Positions 1-14,351 of a DNA stretch of 64,000 bases are shown piece by piece; positions within the stretch are counted from its first letter, which is position 1; each line of letters starts with the position of its first letter. Origin of the DNA: Physcomitrium patens (Eukaryota; Streptophyta; Bryopsida; Funariales; Funariaceae); the NCBI RefSeq assembly GCF_000002425.4, contig NC_037270.1, positions 10,635,935 to 10,699,934 of the forward strand. The letters run 5' to 3'. Below the pieces are notes generated by a model. The model was not told the DNA's origin and searched no databases. It was given only the letters and a program-made list of their open reading frames with translations. The translations under genes and the position numbers were made by a program.

Positions 1-2290
1 GTGGCGTGGCTCTCCGATTGAGATCGGCAACCTCAGATTTAAGACAAATGTGTGGATTACTGTGGTAGGGTCTCAATCATTTCATAAGGACATACTCAAC
101 CAGGTTAGTTGTTTTAATCGAAACGTCTTTGCAAAAACATCTGTAGACAATGACTTCCACACTTGATACTTCCAAAGTCGACCTATGTGGTTTTGAGGAA
201 CCCAAGATTGTTGAAGCGATGTGGCATTAGAAGCGCACAATCAACCAGGGTTGAGTTTTATCTCGATATTGTGCACCTTCACCAGCATAGCCTCTTGAAA
301 CAGATAAGTTTGAGGTGTTTGTCGGGACGGTTCTCATTTTCGCAATCATCAGACATTAAGCGGCGTAAGCGAGAAGGGTTTCGGATCATCACTGAGTAAT
401 GATGTTCAGGCAACTGGCGACAAGCCAAAGTTGGAGAATGCACGATGGGATTGCCACCTCTTACTTTGAATCCGCTAGGGGCACTCCACCAACGCAATAG
501 TTATCGGTTACAGCATAGCAACAGTGAAGCGCTTACGTGCCACTGCATCCTGTTACAAGGCGTTCATGATAATATACTCAATGTGTGAAGACGCATGAGC
601 AGGGGCTCACTCCTCACACAAAGTTCATGGTCACAAAACAGATCCTCCACATCACAGTACAATCTCGCACAGCACCGTCGGTAACACAATTTGCCAACTT
701 CCCGTCACGCGTGTCACGCACACGTCAGCTTCACAGTGCACTCACGAGATCTTACTGTGCTGAGAAAATTCTTCTTCCAACATACCCCTGACATGCTCAT
801 TCTCCAACCACTGGAGTCAAAAAAAAATTAAACATTTCAGATGAAGCACTCTCTTACAGCTACTTCAAAGCCCAAATCAGGTCGAATGGTGTGGCAGTGC
901 TAGGTATTAGTGCCAACCACAGCTCAGTTACTTTAACCTCGCCGCATGTTGAAACACTGGTATACAGCAGAAGCTATGGAGCACCGGCTACACATGTGGA
1001 TGGCACTGGAGACTCAAATAGGAAACCCGGTACAAAATGGTATTTAATCGTCCAGCTTGCCCCCTGGCTCGTGATTCACGCTCCGAGTTTCCATAGAGTT
1101 CCTCCCCCACAACAGAAAACCTATAAATAAACCTACAGCGAACACGCTTTTATGATACGGTCTCAAAAAAGAGCACGCTAAGGATATTTGCAAGTTCAAA
1201 ATCAGGTGTGGTATATTTGTAACACTGAAAACTTTTCGCCCGCAACACTTAATGGGCAAAAGACCTTTTCACATCTACTGCATTGTATGATGACCGTGCT
1301 CCCCTCTTCGTCCTATACTCCATAAAGAGGTCTTTTATAGTAAGCTTCATCTCCGAATGGCCAATAATCGGCAATAACGTGTTCGATCGACATCGGCGCG
1401 TGTTCTCACAGATTCCGGCATCTACCGTAATCACAGGTCGCAGCAACCATCAGATATTGCAACCAAATGATTGCCGATCTGGAAAGGTATGAGGACGTAG
1501 AGGTTCGATCCGAAGGCTATAACGACGACCGCAAATTCAGTTCGCAATTTGGAGGACAGGAAATGATTGAGCGATCCTCGGGAAACAAATAGGGCATCGT
1601 TCTTCAGGGGGGGGGGGAGCGCGAAAGGTGTGTGGGTGTCGTGCATACGGTGCTCGTTGGGCCACATCTCCCAGACTCCGTTGCTTTTGGCAACGATCAA
1701 TCATAAGGGGTCGTGTCCAGTCATTCTTTCTGCCGTCGCCACCTCAACACAACAAAAAACGAAGCCAATAAAAAATGGGGGCGGAGAGTATTCTGAAACC
1801 CTAATTTGGGTGCCGGTCAGCTCCACGGTCAGTTGGGTGAACCTTCTCATCCATATCGAGCACTCGGGCAGGTCAGAATTTTCTTTTTTGGGTATGCCCG
1901 CTTATCTTGTCTGCTCATTTGTGATGAAGAGGGTGATAAGCCCTAACTCAGATTCTTTATCTTAAAACGGTTTTAGAATGCATTGGAGAAAGAGCATGAA
2001 AGATGCTCATCGTGTGAATGCGGACGGTGCCCTAATCTTCCTGCTAATACAACAAATATTTTATAATACTAATGGAATCCTATGCCTTTGGGCACTGCAA
2101 TCTCTGGTACATTCATACATTTCCTTGTTCATTCTTGTTCTTTCGTTCCCATGTTCTTCACCTTCCTCACGTTCCCTTCCATACAACCAATCTAAAGATT
2201 TCTTTTTCTCTTTGTATTATATCCAAATTATCTTATATAATAGATACAATGTAATTTTGATACTGTTCATGTGCTTAAAATTTAGATAGT
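1..2290. other. Unique-composition intergenic DNA, no recognised gene
   Basis: This stretch has ordinary base composition, unlike the AT-rich block that follows. Open frames on both strands are short, overlap each other and resemble no family I know. A run of 11 G lies at 1607-1617. It could hold regulatory DNA, a non-coding transcript or a gene lying mostly outside the window; the sequence alone does not decide. Confidence 0.5.
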
Positions 2291-4184
2291 GCTTTTAGTT
2301 TTATTTTAAATAAAAATTTATATAATGTCACTTTTAGTTTTTATATTTTTAAATACTTATAATTTATTGATTTGAAAATAGAAAAATATGTAGGTTTTTT
2401 TCATAACTTAATGAGAAATTCTTATCTAAATTGGATGTAAAATTATTATAAAAGTGCATTTTATCAATTGAAATGTTTTTAATTTATCCCGTAGATGTTC
2501 AATGCAGTGTAAAAAATTTAGGTAAAAAATTATATTTATCATATAGATTGTAATTAGTTTTGGTTGCAATTGATAGATTTGTCATTGTAATATGTTAAAA
2601 GTTACAATGGTGCATTTCTTAATAAAAAAAACTAAATGTTAATGTTAACTTCAAGATTGCATGTAGAAACTTAAAGATATCACTAAATAAAGTTAAAGTT
2701 GAATTTGGTCAAATGGTGAAATGTTTATTTACATAATAAAGGCAATCAAAGTACAAACAAACAAAAGTCAATTGTAGACAACATTGGTTTTTTTTTTTTC
2801 AAAGTTTTTTGAAATTCTTCCGAGAAAATTATTATAAAGGATCATTTTTGATAATACTATCTACCAACTATATACACAAATTCTAATAATCAGAGGATCT
2901 ATAAAATATTAAAAAATTAAAAAATCTACATATCAACATTTCCCTCTACAAATTATATGAATTGAAGAAAATTATTTTTTTTTAATTTCATATGTTGGCT
3001 GATATGGTAAATAAGTAAAATTTATATTTAGTAAATATTTTACTACAAATTGTAAGAAAGATTCAATTTTATTGATTGTAAGATGAAAAAGACAAAAGAA
3101 AATAGAAAAAATATTATTAAATCTTCATACAAGAAATAAATAAATAAATCTAATATTAAATATATGTTCTTTGAAACAAAGGTAGTAATTTAAAGTTTAT
3201 TTTAGGATTTGAGAATAGAAGGTATAGAATTTGAAATCAGTAAAAGCATATGACAACAACAATCTCCATAAAATAAAGAATCTTCTCTACTTTTAACAAA
3301 GAAATCCTTTATTGTATGGATCATTGTGGTAGTCACATGCTTGTACTTCTTTGCACAACTATGATATTGGAAATATGTATAAGCATGTAACCATAACAAT
3401 GCTCCTTACAACAAAGTATCCTCTTTATTTTAATAAAAATATTTTTTATGACAAAGAACATTGTTCTCATTGCACACTTGTACTTATTCTTTGCATCCTT
3501 GAGATGGTTAATGTACTAAAATAAAAATATTAGTTAAAGTTGTATTTAGAAAATTATATTAAAAATATTTTGTACTTAATTCATGACTTGTGAATATTAT
3601 TATTGTTTTAAAATTAGGTTATAGCAAAAACTTAATTCTTTGTCAGATTCTTTTTATTATGTTTTATGTTGAATTCAAAAACTAACTCTAAAATTCTTGT
3701 AAAACATTTTGTAATTATTAAATAGAGTCTCTTTTTCTTTTTTCTCTTTTTTTTACTTAATTTATTTTCATGAATAATAAAATATAGCAAAAAAAAATAA
3801 AAAAATGGTCTCTTTTTTTTCTTTTCTTTTTTTTGTATTCCAAGTTGAATTTATAATGTTCTTATGTGATATAATTTTATTGAAAAATTAAAATTAAAAT
3901 TTTAAATTATATGCAAAATGTAGGAAACATTTTAATAACATTATAGTTTAACATAGTGTTACAAGTAAATTAATTTGGTCTTAAATTTTAAAATTGAATT
4001 AATCAAAAAGTAAGTATTGCTTAAGTTTCTACATACTTAAGATAAATAGACAATTTTCATTTATTTGATATCTTTTTAAACTAAATTTTTATACAATAGC
4101 TATTTCTGAATTTAACAATTGACTTTAATTAAAATATTATCTCAATTTCAATGGATTCAGAGCATTTGATATTTACATTGAAGA

Positions 4185-4228
4185 TTTTTGTTTTTGTTTT
4201 TGTTTTTGTTTTTGTTTTTTTTTTTTTG
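4185..4228. repeat. (TTTTTG)n simple repeat running into poly-T
   Basis: Five tandem TTTTTG units are followed by a run of T. It lies in the AT-rich desert and has no sign of function. Confidence 0.85.
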
Positions 4229-7200
4229 CTTTATGATGTTTAAAATTATGAGAAATATTATTAAAAATTTTAAATTTAAATTAAGAAAATTAAAAAAACT
4301 AAAAATTAAATTAAATTCTTTTTGAAGATTTTAAAAAATATATATAAATAGCTTGGAATTTTTTTAATTAAATATTTACTATCTTTCTTTCAACCACTAT
4401 TGTTTTTTTAAGTTAAAAAAAGAAAAAAATACACAAAAGAGGTGTATTATTAGCTACTTGTCTATAAAAAAATCATATATAATATAGAAATATTTATTAA
4501 AGATGTAGCATAAATAATTCTTTAAATAATATATTTATATTACGTCATTTTCTATAAAAATAATTATTTTTTACAAAACATATAATTGAGATAGTTAGAA
4601 TAAAATAAAATAAAATAAAAGAACTGATCCATTGCGAGTCCCATTAGTAGATCTTAAGTGTTGGAATTATTAAAAATATAATTCTAAATTTTTTAATTAA
4701 AAAATATTAAGATTAGATAGTTTTTTTTATTATTATTCAAGTATTTAATAAAATTTAGAAGTATTTATAAGATATAAGACTATTATTAGATTTTGTAAAC
4801 ATTTGTTTCAATATATATGTCTATATACCTTCTATATACATGTGATATTTATAATAAAAACCTAAGAATATGAGTTTGTATTTAGAAGAAGCATGACAAA
4901 GAATCTCATGTCTTTTGAATTATTTATTATAGAAAATAAGATTTATAGTTGATAGAAATTTATTTTATCATTATATAAAATTACCAAGGTAGGAAAATAT
5001 AACTCTTAATTGACATACCATTAAAAAAATAATATATGAATTTTTAAAATTTATTTAAAATTTATATATAATATTTTAGGAATTTTTAGAGTAATTTTCA
5101 AGACTTTAGTAAAAATGAGTTTTATTACTTAAGAAGCTACTATGAAAAAATGGAGCAAGATTTGAAGGCCATACATGCTTCACAGGCTAATAAGATGTTT
5201 TTAAATACTACAGTGAAGTCAAAAATGCAAAAATATTAGTTTTATTAGTAGAAATTAGGAGGACTACGACTTAGTCTAGTCCTTGTTGAAAAGAAGCTAC
5301 ATGTACTATCTGGGTTGTACATTAGATGTAGATAGAAGGATAAGACTAAGGCCTTATGGCCTTTTTAAGTCACCTTCATACAATACTTGTGAGCCTTTGT
5401 AGAGCTCAAATTCTTAATTTCCTAAACAAGTTATTTTTGAAATAAACATTATTCACTTAATTATTTTATTATTTATATATTTTTTAATATTTTTATAATT
5501 TATTTTTAGTACATATATTTATAAATTTTTCATGTCACAGGAAAAAATAATCTATCTAAGAATATATTTTTTAATTTTTAATTTTACTTTTTAATAGATA
5601 AAATTTTCAATGGAAATACTATGATTAGTTTAATAGTGTGAAATTTCTTCGTTTCACTTATTTCACTTGTTTTATTTTGTATTATATATATACATATATA
5701 TTATATTTATTTATTTATTTTACTTTATATCAATAATTATAAGCAACTCTTAATTGAGGCCATCTTGTAATTTGAAATAAAGAGTGACTTTTACCCTCAT
5801 ATTCATATTAAAATAAATAAATAAATTTTAAGTTTACAAACTCTAATTTAGTTATATAAAAGTAAAATACATATATTATCAAATAGTTAATATTTTAAAT
5901 ATATTATTTTAAAAAATAATTAAAAATATAATAATTTATAATTTTTTGTATTAAATATTTTTTTATAATATATAACCATTATGATTAAAATAAAATCTAT
6001 TAATTAATACAATAAATATTATAGATTATTAATGCATTAGATTAAGTATGAATCATATTTAAATTATATATTTTATATTATTAATAAACTTAAAGATAAT
6101 ATATTTAATCCTATCTAAATCAATTAATATTGATTACAATAAAATATGTAAGTTGTGTATATATATATTTATATTTATATTTATACATATCTATACATAT
6201 ATTGATTAATCTTAATTATCTATCTTATTATATCAAGTTATAATTTACATTCTAATAAATAACATTTTTTAATTTACCAATCGTCTCCAAACTTTCATCA
6301 AGAAAAAATATTTAATTAATGTGTGATAAGATATTAAATTATAAATATTTAAATATAATATTTTTGATATAAATTAATTGTATAGAAAAAAATTATAAGA
6401 AATATTGAAATGTGTGAGATTCATATTAAAAGCAAACAAAAAATAGGATCAAAAGCTTCGATTGTTGTTTATTTAATTTAATTTTTTTATTTCTAATAAA
6501 AATAAAATAAAATTTTATATAAAATATTTTAGAATTGATCTTATTAATTTAATTTGAATTAATATTATCATATAATAAAAAAAATAAGATGCTTTTTGTA
6601 AAATATTTTATTTTTTTGAAGATTGTAGCTATATATTTTTATTGATTAATACTTCTAAGTAAAAAAATTTCTTTTGATGTAAAAAAATCTAGTAAAATTC
6701 GAACCAATTATCATATACAATTGATATTTTACTATTTATTATTATTCTAGTATTGGTGTTTATAATTTTTAGAGTTAATTTACTTTAAATTTAGTAAGAA
6801 TATTATATATTGAAGTAAATTTTTACAAATGTTTAACAAACAATCTAATAACCAAACAAGTGTTTATTAAAAATATTTAGCAATTACATGTGAGTTATTT
6901 GTAATATTGTTGTATAAGATTATAAGTCTCATTCTTATAATATTAATAGGATTTTTTAAAATTTATAATTAATAAGCAAATTAAAATATTTATTGCTCAA
7001 AACACATGTTAAAAGTATTTTTGGTATAAAATTAAAATTTATTTTAATTTTAATAAGTGATTTATATTTAAGGATTTATTTGAATATTGTGTATTCTGGA
7101 AATTATTTACTAGATAAGCTAAAGCATATATTACAAATCATAAATTAAAATATCTATAAAAAATATCTAAACAAAGTCGAAACTATTTTTTGATTTTTTA

Positions 7201-7745
7201 ATTGATTGTTATTTTAAAATGCATTACAAATACAGTTATAAATTTATTCAGTTCATACTTATGATATTTTTATATTCAATTTAATTATTATATTTAAATA
7301 AATTTAAATTAATAAAAATTTAATACAATTAATTAATTAATTAGCTAATTTTGAGATGCTAAGATATACTATTATGAATATATTAAGATATATTATGAAT
7401 GAGGTAAATATATAATCCATTTTATACAATATTAAATGGGACAAGAAAATGCCAAAGGAGTTTTTACATTTTAAAAAATTTAGTCCAAATTATATGTATT
7501 TTGAGGCTGTGTTTTATTTACAATATTGAACATTAATAATACTAATAATCCAAATTAAAAATTTAATGGAATCAAATAGTAAAAGAAAAAGATACAAAAA
7601 AAATGAAAGTTAAATACTTTTTGTTATTGTTATTATTTAGTCTTTGTATACTTTCATATTTATACATGTGTGTCAATTGATATGTATATTGATGATGTTA
7701 TTGGCAGTAAATTAATAATTAGAAATTATCTATCTAGTTATGTTT

Positions 7746-7832
7746 GCAATTTTCTAGTATTGTTTAGACATATAAAGAGATTGTTTTAAGAACAATACTA
7801 GAAAATATGTCTAAACAATACTAGAAAATTGC
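7746..7832. repeat. Perfect 27-bp inverted repeat (hairpin)
   Basis: The arm at 7746-7772 is the exact reverse complement of 7806-7832. The 33-base loop carries a further partial copy of the right arm (AACAATACTAGAAAATA). A transcript from either strand would fold into a 27-bp stem. It lies where the AT-rich desert gives way to unique DNA. It could be a small inverted-repeat element, a fold-back relic or a small-RNA precursor; no target or host transcript is visible. Confidence 0.8.
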
Positions 7833-7871
7833 TCACATTCAATAATAGAAATTTATCAACTTCATCAAATA

Positions 7872-7955
7872 TACCAAATATAAATATTTAAGCTTTATAG
7901 AACTACTCCTATTCAATAATAGAAAGTACCAAATATAAATATTTAAGCTTTATAG
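7872..7955. repeat. 29-bp direct repeat, two copies
   Basis: A 29-bp unit starting TACCAAATATAAATA occurs at 7872-7900 and again at 7927-7955 without mismatch. Both copies are preceded by TTCAATAATAGAAA at differing distance. It adjoins the inverted repeat at 7746-7832, so this corner has seen local duplication. Confidence 0.8.
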
Positions 7956-10934
7956 TGCCCTATACTCTCAAAGATAACCAACCTCTAAAAAACTTTGTAC
8001 CCACCTCAGAGGATTTTCATGGAGCCCAAAAGTCTTAGGTGTTAACATGGTTTGTGTATTGACAGACTTTGTGTAGGAAACATTAACATCCTCCTTCACA
8101 ATCTGCTGACCCTCAGAAAACTGCGTTCAACAATCACACAGAGTTGCAAGAGATCAAGCAAGTGTACAAAAGGAACCCTAATTTTGTTTCCCACTGGATA
8201 TAAACTTCAACAATGGCCCTAAATTCAGGGAAGATGTGGAAGATGCCACTTCTCTTGGCACTCAACTTTGATTTCATTACTTATTTGAAGATGAATTTAA
8301 TGCTTAAGTAGGAAGTCAGTAATTGTTAGACATGTCTCCATCTAATAATCTGATACTCTCCCATCTTCTCTGTCACAAAGTTTGAGCTCATTACTTTGTT
8401 ACCAATCTGCATTTGAACACGAGTTCCTGAGGAAATTGTAAGCAGCAATTCATATATTATTGAAAAGAAAAGTATGGACAGATTCTTGCTTGATGGTTCG
8501 ACCCTTGAGCAATACGTAGTAAACGAGATCGTTCAGGGACATTTTTAAGGACTCAATTGCCACCTACCAGCAAGTTGTTATGCTGCACAAAACATTGAAA
8601 AACTAAAAAATTAAATGAAAAGAGGTTAGGATGGTGTTGTTCTGGTTGTGTCATTCAAACCCTAACCGTAAGCAATGACCTATTATCCTCAGAGATAGAA
8701 AATAGTGGACGCATATGTGCTCAACTTCTGGACTGGATCGAAAATTGTTCAAGTTAGCAGCTGAAGACATGAACCAACATCATTCATGTGGTGGAATGTA
8801 TGCGTCAATTCAACATACCTGCCGAAGCAGATAAGGAGAACAATCCATAGTAATCGGCTTGCTATGTTCGATTCTTTATACCATACCCACGCCTGCATCG
8901 CATGGAAACAAGATGTCAAGGAGATGGTTAGAATCTTAAACACCAATCTCACCGAAAATGAAGACTCTGTAGAATGAAATATTCAACAAATAACAGCACT
9001 CTGATCACATAATAATATTGGTAGAAAACAACTGTGAGGATGATCCTAACTAGCACTTGGCAAAGCCACCTGTCATATACGGGATCGTGCATCGTAATAC
9101 ATCAACGTCACGCTGTAAGCTTACCGCAATTGCAACAACATTGTCATAAAAGTCGACTGGGAAGGCACCCATCCATCTGTAAGCCACATTGGAATTTCAG
9201 CAACAAGACCCACGATATTGCGTTCTGAAGGCGCGATGCTCAGCTATAAATTCGATAGGAGTGCCCATCTCGACACTCGACTTGACCCAACAAACCTTGT
9301 TCCTGATATGTTACCAATTTCAATACACGAGTATTGAATGCTGGCCATCTTATCTAAAATTGACGGCATCAAGCCTCACTGTAGCAAAACAAGGGAGAGT
9401 TGGGAGTGCGGGGTAAGCAGTTCCAGTCGAAAAGGGAGGCCATCAGTAATGCAGGTATAGAGTACTGTACAAGCCGTCATCAATCCCAGAGCCAAAAAAC
9501 CGAACCTCCCAACCACCACGGGCGACACCATTGTCGGTATCTCCCCACTCATTCAAACCCACTCCTGATCATCCCAACACCAAATTCATTAGCAACTTTC
9601 TAAAAACAAAATTTCAAAACCTCATCTACTGACCATCCTCCGAGAAAGAACACATGGGGGATACAACGAATCCTGTCTACCATTATGTCCATGGACTGGG
9701 TTCAACTGTGTTCTACATCCTCAACAAACATAAAGAAAAAAAAAATACACTTGTCACTTATAGTTTGTAAACATCAGCAAAATGCGTACCAACAAGCACA
9801 CCACTACATAAACAAATGCAAAAACCTTACAAGTATCTCCCTAGCAAGGAGAGAATCGTCTTCTTGTCAACAAATTAAGGGAAAACGGACGATCTCATCG
9901 AGGAGATGAAGTTTGCTTTGTTGGCACACTGTAAGCCGAGACCTGCGGAGTCTCGATCCCTCTTCCGAACACTACCCTCGTTGCTAGATGCAGAATCCAC
10001 GCTTGCAAACACTTCAGAATCAGCATGTGCATCTCAAACCTTTGATTCCAAGAGTGCCTTCAAACCTGTTCTCCTGAGCATCACAATTCGTCTACTCTAC
10101 ATCAGAATAACTTCATTTTTTTTAGTTCATGGGCTCAATTGGGTTGTTGAATTACGTTGACATGAGTTTGAGCAATCAAGCCATACCATCACATAAGCGA
10201 GTCCATATCACTTTGACTTATAATACGTTGCCACTGGATTGTTGTATCGTATTGAATAGCAGTGGATGAACGGAGGAACGAATGGATGCGCTCATTCTTT
10301 TCAGCTTAACATGAAGCTATTCACTGGTAAGAAAAGAAGCTAGTTTTTATTTATTTATTCATTTCTTCTTCTTATTATTACTACTACTACTACCAGTGTA
10401 TTTTGTTTTGTTTTTGGGCATGAGATTATGGGGCCTGTCACAAGCATGCCATAGGGCTGAACCCACCAAACAACATGGTAGGTGGGTAGTTCAGTAGCTT
10501 TGGAATTGGGTACACCTTGCCTTAGCTCTTCAGGGCTTGAAAGATATGGACATGGAAAACCATAGCAATAGGAGAGGTCTCCCTCAAACCCTAAACCTGG
10601 AACAAGGCCACAAGGCTAGCTAGCAGCTCAAGCAAACTGGCTTCTCATGTAGCTTGTTTGGAGGTTTAGATGTGGAGCATTTGTTATTTGGGTATCAGAG
10701 TAAGGAGGTTAAACCAAAGATTATAGAGAATTGAGAAGCTAGTGAGAAAGTGGACATGAAATTTACCATTGGAGAATGTAAATTGTTGGCAAATAGGGGG
10801 AAAGACGGAGCTTCATTTGAAGAGAATATTGACGTGGGGTGTAAAGAGCAAGCTTTAAAATTAGGAATTCCATTTTAAACTGCCATCTTTAGTTGTCTTC
10901 TTGAAATTTTGGTAAGAAACAAAATTATTGTGAG

Positions 10935-10962
<28 letters not shown>
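10935..10962. repeat. (TA)14 microsatellite
   Basis: Uninterrupted TA dinucleotide run of 28 bp. Confidence 0.95.
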
Positions 10963-10966
<4 letters not shown>

Positions 10967-11518
10967 AAAAAATGATAAAGGCAAATATGTGTTGTCATTG
11001 AAGGAAATTTGTTTTCATTGCCGTAAAGGGCGAATAAAGGATGTCAACTATTCATTGGTATACTATTCAACCATTGGCTCACATAAATTTATCAAAAAAA
11101 GTTCTTCATAACATTTTTCCTACTTTGACTATCACAATTGTGTTAATATTTCTTACACCACATATCACCCTCCTATTCAACATGGAGGAGATCTTTAGGG
11201 TTGATTCTGGTCCCTCCATTGTTACCTTCCTTACCATTTTCGAATTTTCTTTTCGAATTTTCTTTTTAATTGATATGGTTTTCTTTATCTTTGATTTAAT
11301 TTTCTTTTTCATTATTTATTCATTTACAAAAACACATGTACCTTCTTGCATGGAAATTTCATTTTTTTAAAACAACTGATAGTCTCTTTTTTTTTAAAAA
11401 AAAATTAACATGCAAAATCAAAACTAAACAAACCCAGATGAAATAACCAAAATCCAAATAAAAAAAATAAAAAAAGTGAATGAGTTGCAAGAGATGATGT
11501 TGCAAAACATAAAGGAAG

Positions 11519-11554
11519 GGAAAAAAAAAAAAGAAAAGAAAAAAAAAAAAAAGA
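11519..11554. repeat. Poly-A/AG purine tract
   Basis: Almost pure A with scattered G. Open frames across it on the minus strand are lysine-poor, phenylalanine-rich shadows of this tract and are not genes. Confidence 0.8.
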
Positions 11555-14351
11555 GTTCCCTGATGACATATTCCAGAATAGAAATCCCATTTAAGGAGAG
11601 GGTTCTAGTTAACGCTGGGATGCACATACATCTGTGCTCAGTCAATTGAAGTTGAAAACCAACACACTTTGTGGCTTACATCGATCATCAAGTGATACTT
11701 TGGACTGTCCCAAATGGACGTGGTGTGTCCACTGTCAAGTTGTCAGTTAACTGACCCTGCCACAGGAATGAACTGGTTGGCCAGTTAAACTACCAAAATC
11801 AGTTGGGTAACAACAATAGTTAACTGATTAATCAGCTCCATAATTAGTTGATTAACTAATTAACCATGTTAAACTACAGTGACCAAACACTAATTGCATC
11901 CAATCAGAGCCCACACCTACTAAGCAGAGCGAAAGCAGATGCTACATATCAATGATACTAGAAACATGGACCAAGTTAATTAATTAATCGGCAGTCGGCC
12001 AGATTTTGGACAAGGTGTTGTTAATTGGTCGGTTAACTAGTGCACTCTAGACATGAGCCAATATAACCGGTGAACTAGCGCTGGGGATTTGGACATTGGG
12101 CAGCGCTTCCTTGCTTGCTGGCCCCTAGTTTAATTGGAGGCTCACAGGCTTCTGAGAGTCACATCAAGTGAATTCCTTATGAGCTCAGTTGTTGAAAAAT
12201 TAGAATAATAGGTGTCGGATTTTTAGTTGTGTTGGAGGCAAACCCAATTTGAGGCTCTGAGGCTCTGATGCATCAACATCATGTGAAAGGTCCGGGTGTG
12301 CAGTTTAACTTGTCCACTCAACTACAGCAGCCGTAGGGTCAGCAGCAGGAAGAGATTAGAGGCCCTGAGTTGCTAATTTGAACGCTCATGGTGTGGTTAT
12401 TAGCTGACGAACAATGACTACTCTTTCTAGATCTAAGTCTTACTGTGGGATTAATCTCTACATTGCACAGTGACTTTGTCCTCGATTGCTTCTTCCTCCT
12501 GAAGAATCACCGGCTCACTCACACACACGCATGCGCGCGCCGCAGTTATGAGTGTATTGTTAAGCTAATGCTGCACTGACCACCCCGGTGCACGGCACGG
12601 TCCAGCTTCGATTCTGCACAAAGAGCCTGCAAACTATTCCCCTGGACCGGTAGAGGATCGATGTAGGGGGGCAGATGTGTCGGCGTTTGCAGCGAGATCG
12701 GTTGCGTGGGTACGTAAGAATCCTGGTTCAGTGCATGCCGCGCTGTGCACAGGGACCCTGTGTTGAGGATCTGGAACCTGGTTGTGCCCCTTTTGTCTTG
12801 CGAGTCGACAATCGATCTATCACAACTCCTCACATACCTTCGATTCATGGAGTCGTGTAGTGTGCACACCAGCTCTGGAATTAAAGAGGACTTTGTATGA
12901 CGCAGCAATCTCTGCGCCTTGCTTTAGCTGCTGCTGGTTACCGTAATCAAGTCAGTCCTCGGATGTATTCTTCAAATGCTGCGACGCAGTGTGCTTCTTT
13001 CACAAGTAAATTCACAAGTCCAGTCCACCTGCTACTCGCAAGTGGGGTATGGTCTAAAGAAAGAGAATGATTTAATTTATCTAGATCGATGCTCCAGTGC
13101 CTAGTCCAATGGTACTGGATCACGGCAGGATAGCAGCTGGAGAGCCAATACCACAGACAACCAGATCTCTACAATGCTGCAACAGTGCCTTTATACGACG
13201 AGGATATAAGATAGTATCACAATCCATTCAAATGTAAAAGTGTAATGTGCATAGACTCGGACTTTTGTGATTCTGACTATAGTCCTGCAGAGTTGGCACA
13301 GAAAATCCTCGCCGTGCCAAATGCCCCCGCGCCTTATTTCTACCAAAATTCAACATTCACTAAACCTAATCTTACGCTCGTAATTCCATGAAGTTCATGC
13401 CTCGCGTTAACTGAGGAACTAAGTTGCCTGTACCCGGAGACTGGGAGTAGCGGAGAAGGGGATTACTATTTCAATGCTGGGACCGAGATTAATGAATGTA
13501 ATACGCATCTATTGCGGCGATGATCGTTATTTTCAGGGACACAGCTCATTTGCTTTTGAGCCAGACTGCTGTGTAGGTCATGTGTGTTCATGTCGTGATC
13601 AATCGACCGAGCGCTGCAGCTGAATCTGAATTAGTACTGCAAGCCCATTAAGTCTCGCACTTATGAAGCCAGCAATTATCTTTAGATCAAACAATAAAGT
13701 GGCTCGCTGCGTTAGCCGCGGTACTTGCTTATCCAGCTCCATCAAATTGTTCACATAATATTGCATGCATGGCAAAAGTTACTCATGTGTCGTCATGTGG
13801 AAGCGAAACATTCAAAGCAGCGTTGTGAGTTGCAGCAAATCATGATGTCTTGATCCTCGTGGAGGGGTGGCCTACTCGTACTGCACGATTCTCATCGTAG
13901 TTGTTGGCGCGTGTTGAATAGCGAAAGCTCGTCTTGAAGAATCTAATTTATGGCGGTGACGTTGTTCAGCTCCTTGTTTTCTGTTCAAGTACTTTCCCCT
14001 GAGGTGGTTGCGACCGTATTATTCTTCGATTGTACTGCTAAATTGCGTGTTGGGTTCATATCAGAGTTGGGGGCGTTGCGAAAGCTTGTAGATGCTCATA
14101 GCAGTTCATCAACCAACTTACTGTGAATAGTGAAGAGGGAGAACTTGTTAAAAGCTAGTACAGGAGCCTCCCCAACTGGCAAACTTGTTTCCGCGATTTT
14201 AGCAGAAAACAGAATTGCGAGACGTGTGAATAGTGTTCTAAACCTTATGTGAATTGCAGTCGAAGGCTGCTAGAGATAGAGACGTCAACTCCGACGGCAC
14301 ACATTGCAAGATACTTGAGAAAGAGACAGTAGAAGATTTGACAGGACAGTC

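Larger units (their letters stand above)
2291..7960. other. AT-rich desert, decayed repeat DNA
   Basis: Nearly all of this block is A and T with long homopolymer runs and no open frame of note. A small island of more balanced composition at about 5130-5420 includes the short inverted repeat AAGGCC-TTAT-GGCCTT and may be an LTR remnant, but I could not match it to the elements elsewhere in the window. The composition resembles the decayed Gypsy copy at 31-34 kb, so old methylated retrotransposon DNA is the likely source (inference). Confidence 0.5.
7961..14351. other. Unique-composition intergenic DNA upstream of VTE2
   Basis: Ordinary base composition returns at about 7960 and lasts to the VTE2 start, apart from an AT-rich and purine-rich patch at about 10920-11560. 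I found no protein family on either strand and no chain of frames joined by plausible splice sites. The last few hundred bases before 14352 should contain the VTE2 promoter and 5' untranslated region, but I cannot place a TATA box or transcription start with confidence. A lineage-specific gene or long non-coding RNA is possible. Confidence 0.4.

Noticed and set aside
11041..11370. Hydrophobic 109-codon open frame starting with ATG
   Set aside because: It lies in T-rich sequence, where hydrophobic codons arise by composition alone, has no homologue I recognise and no splice partners.
12546..12908. 120-codon minus-strand frame in unique DNA
   Set aside because: It lacks an ATG at its start and matches no family.
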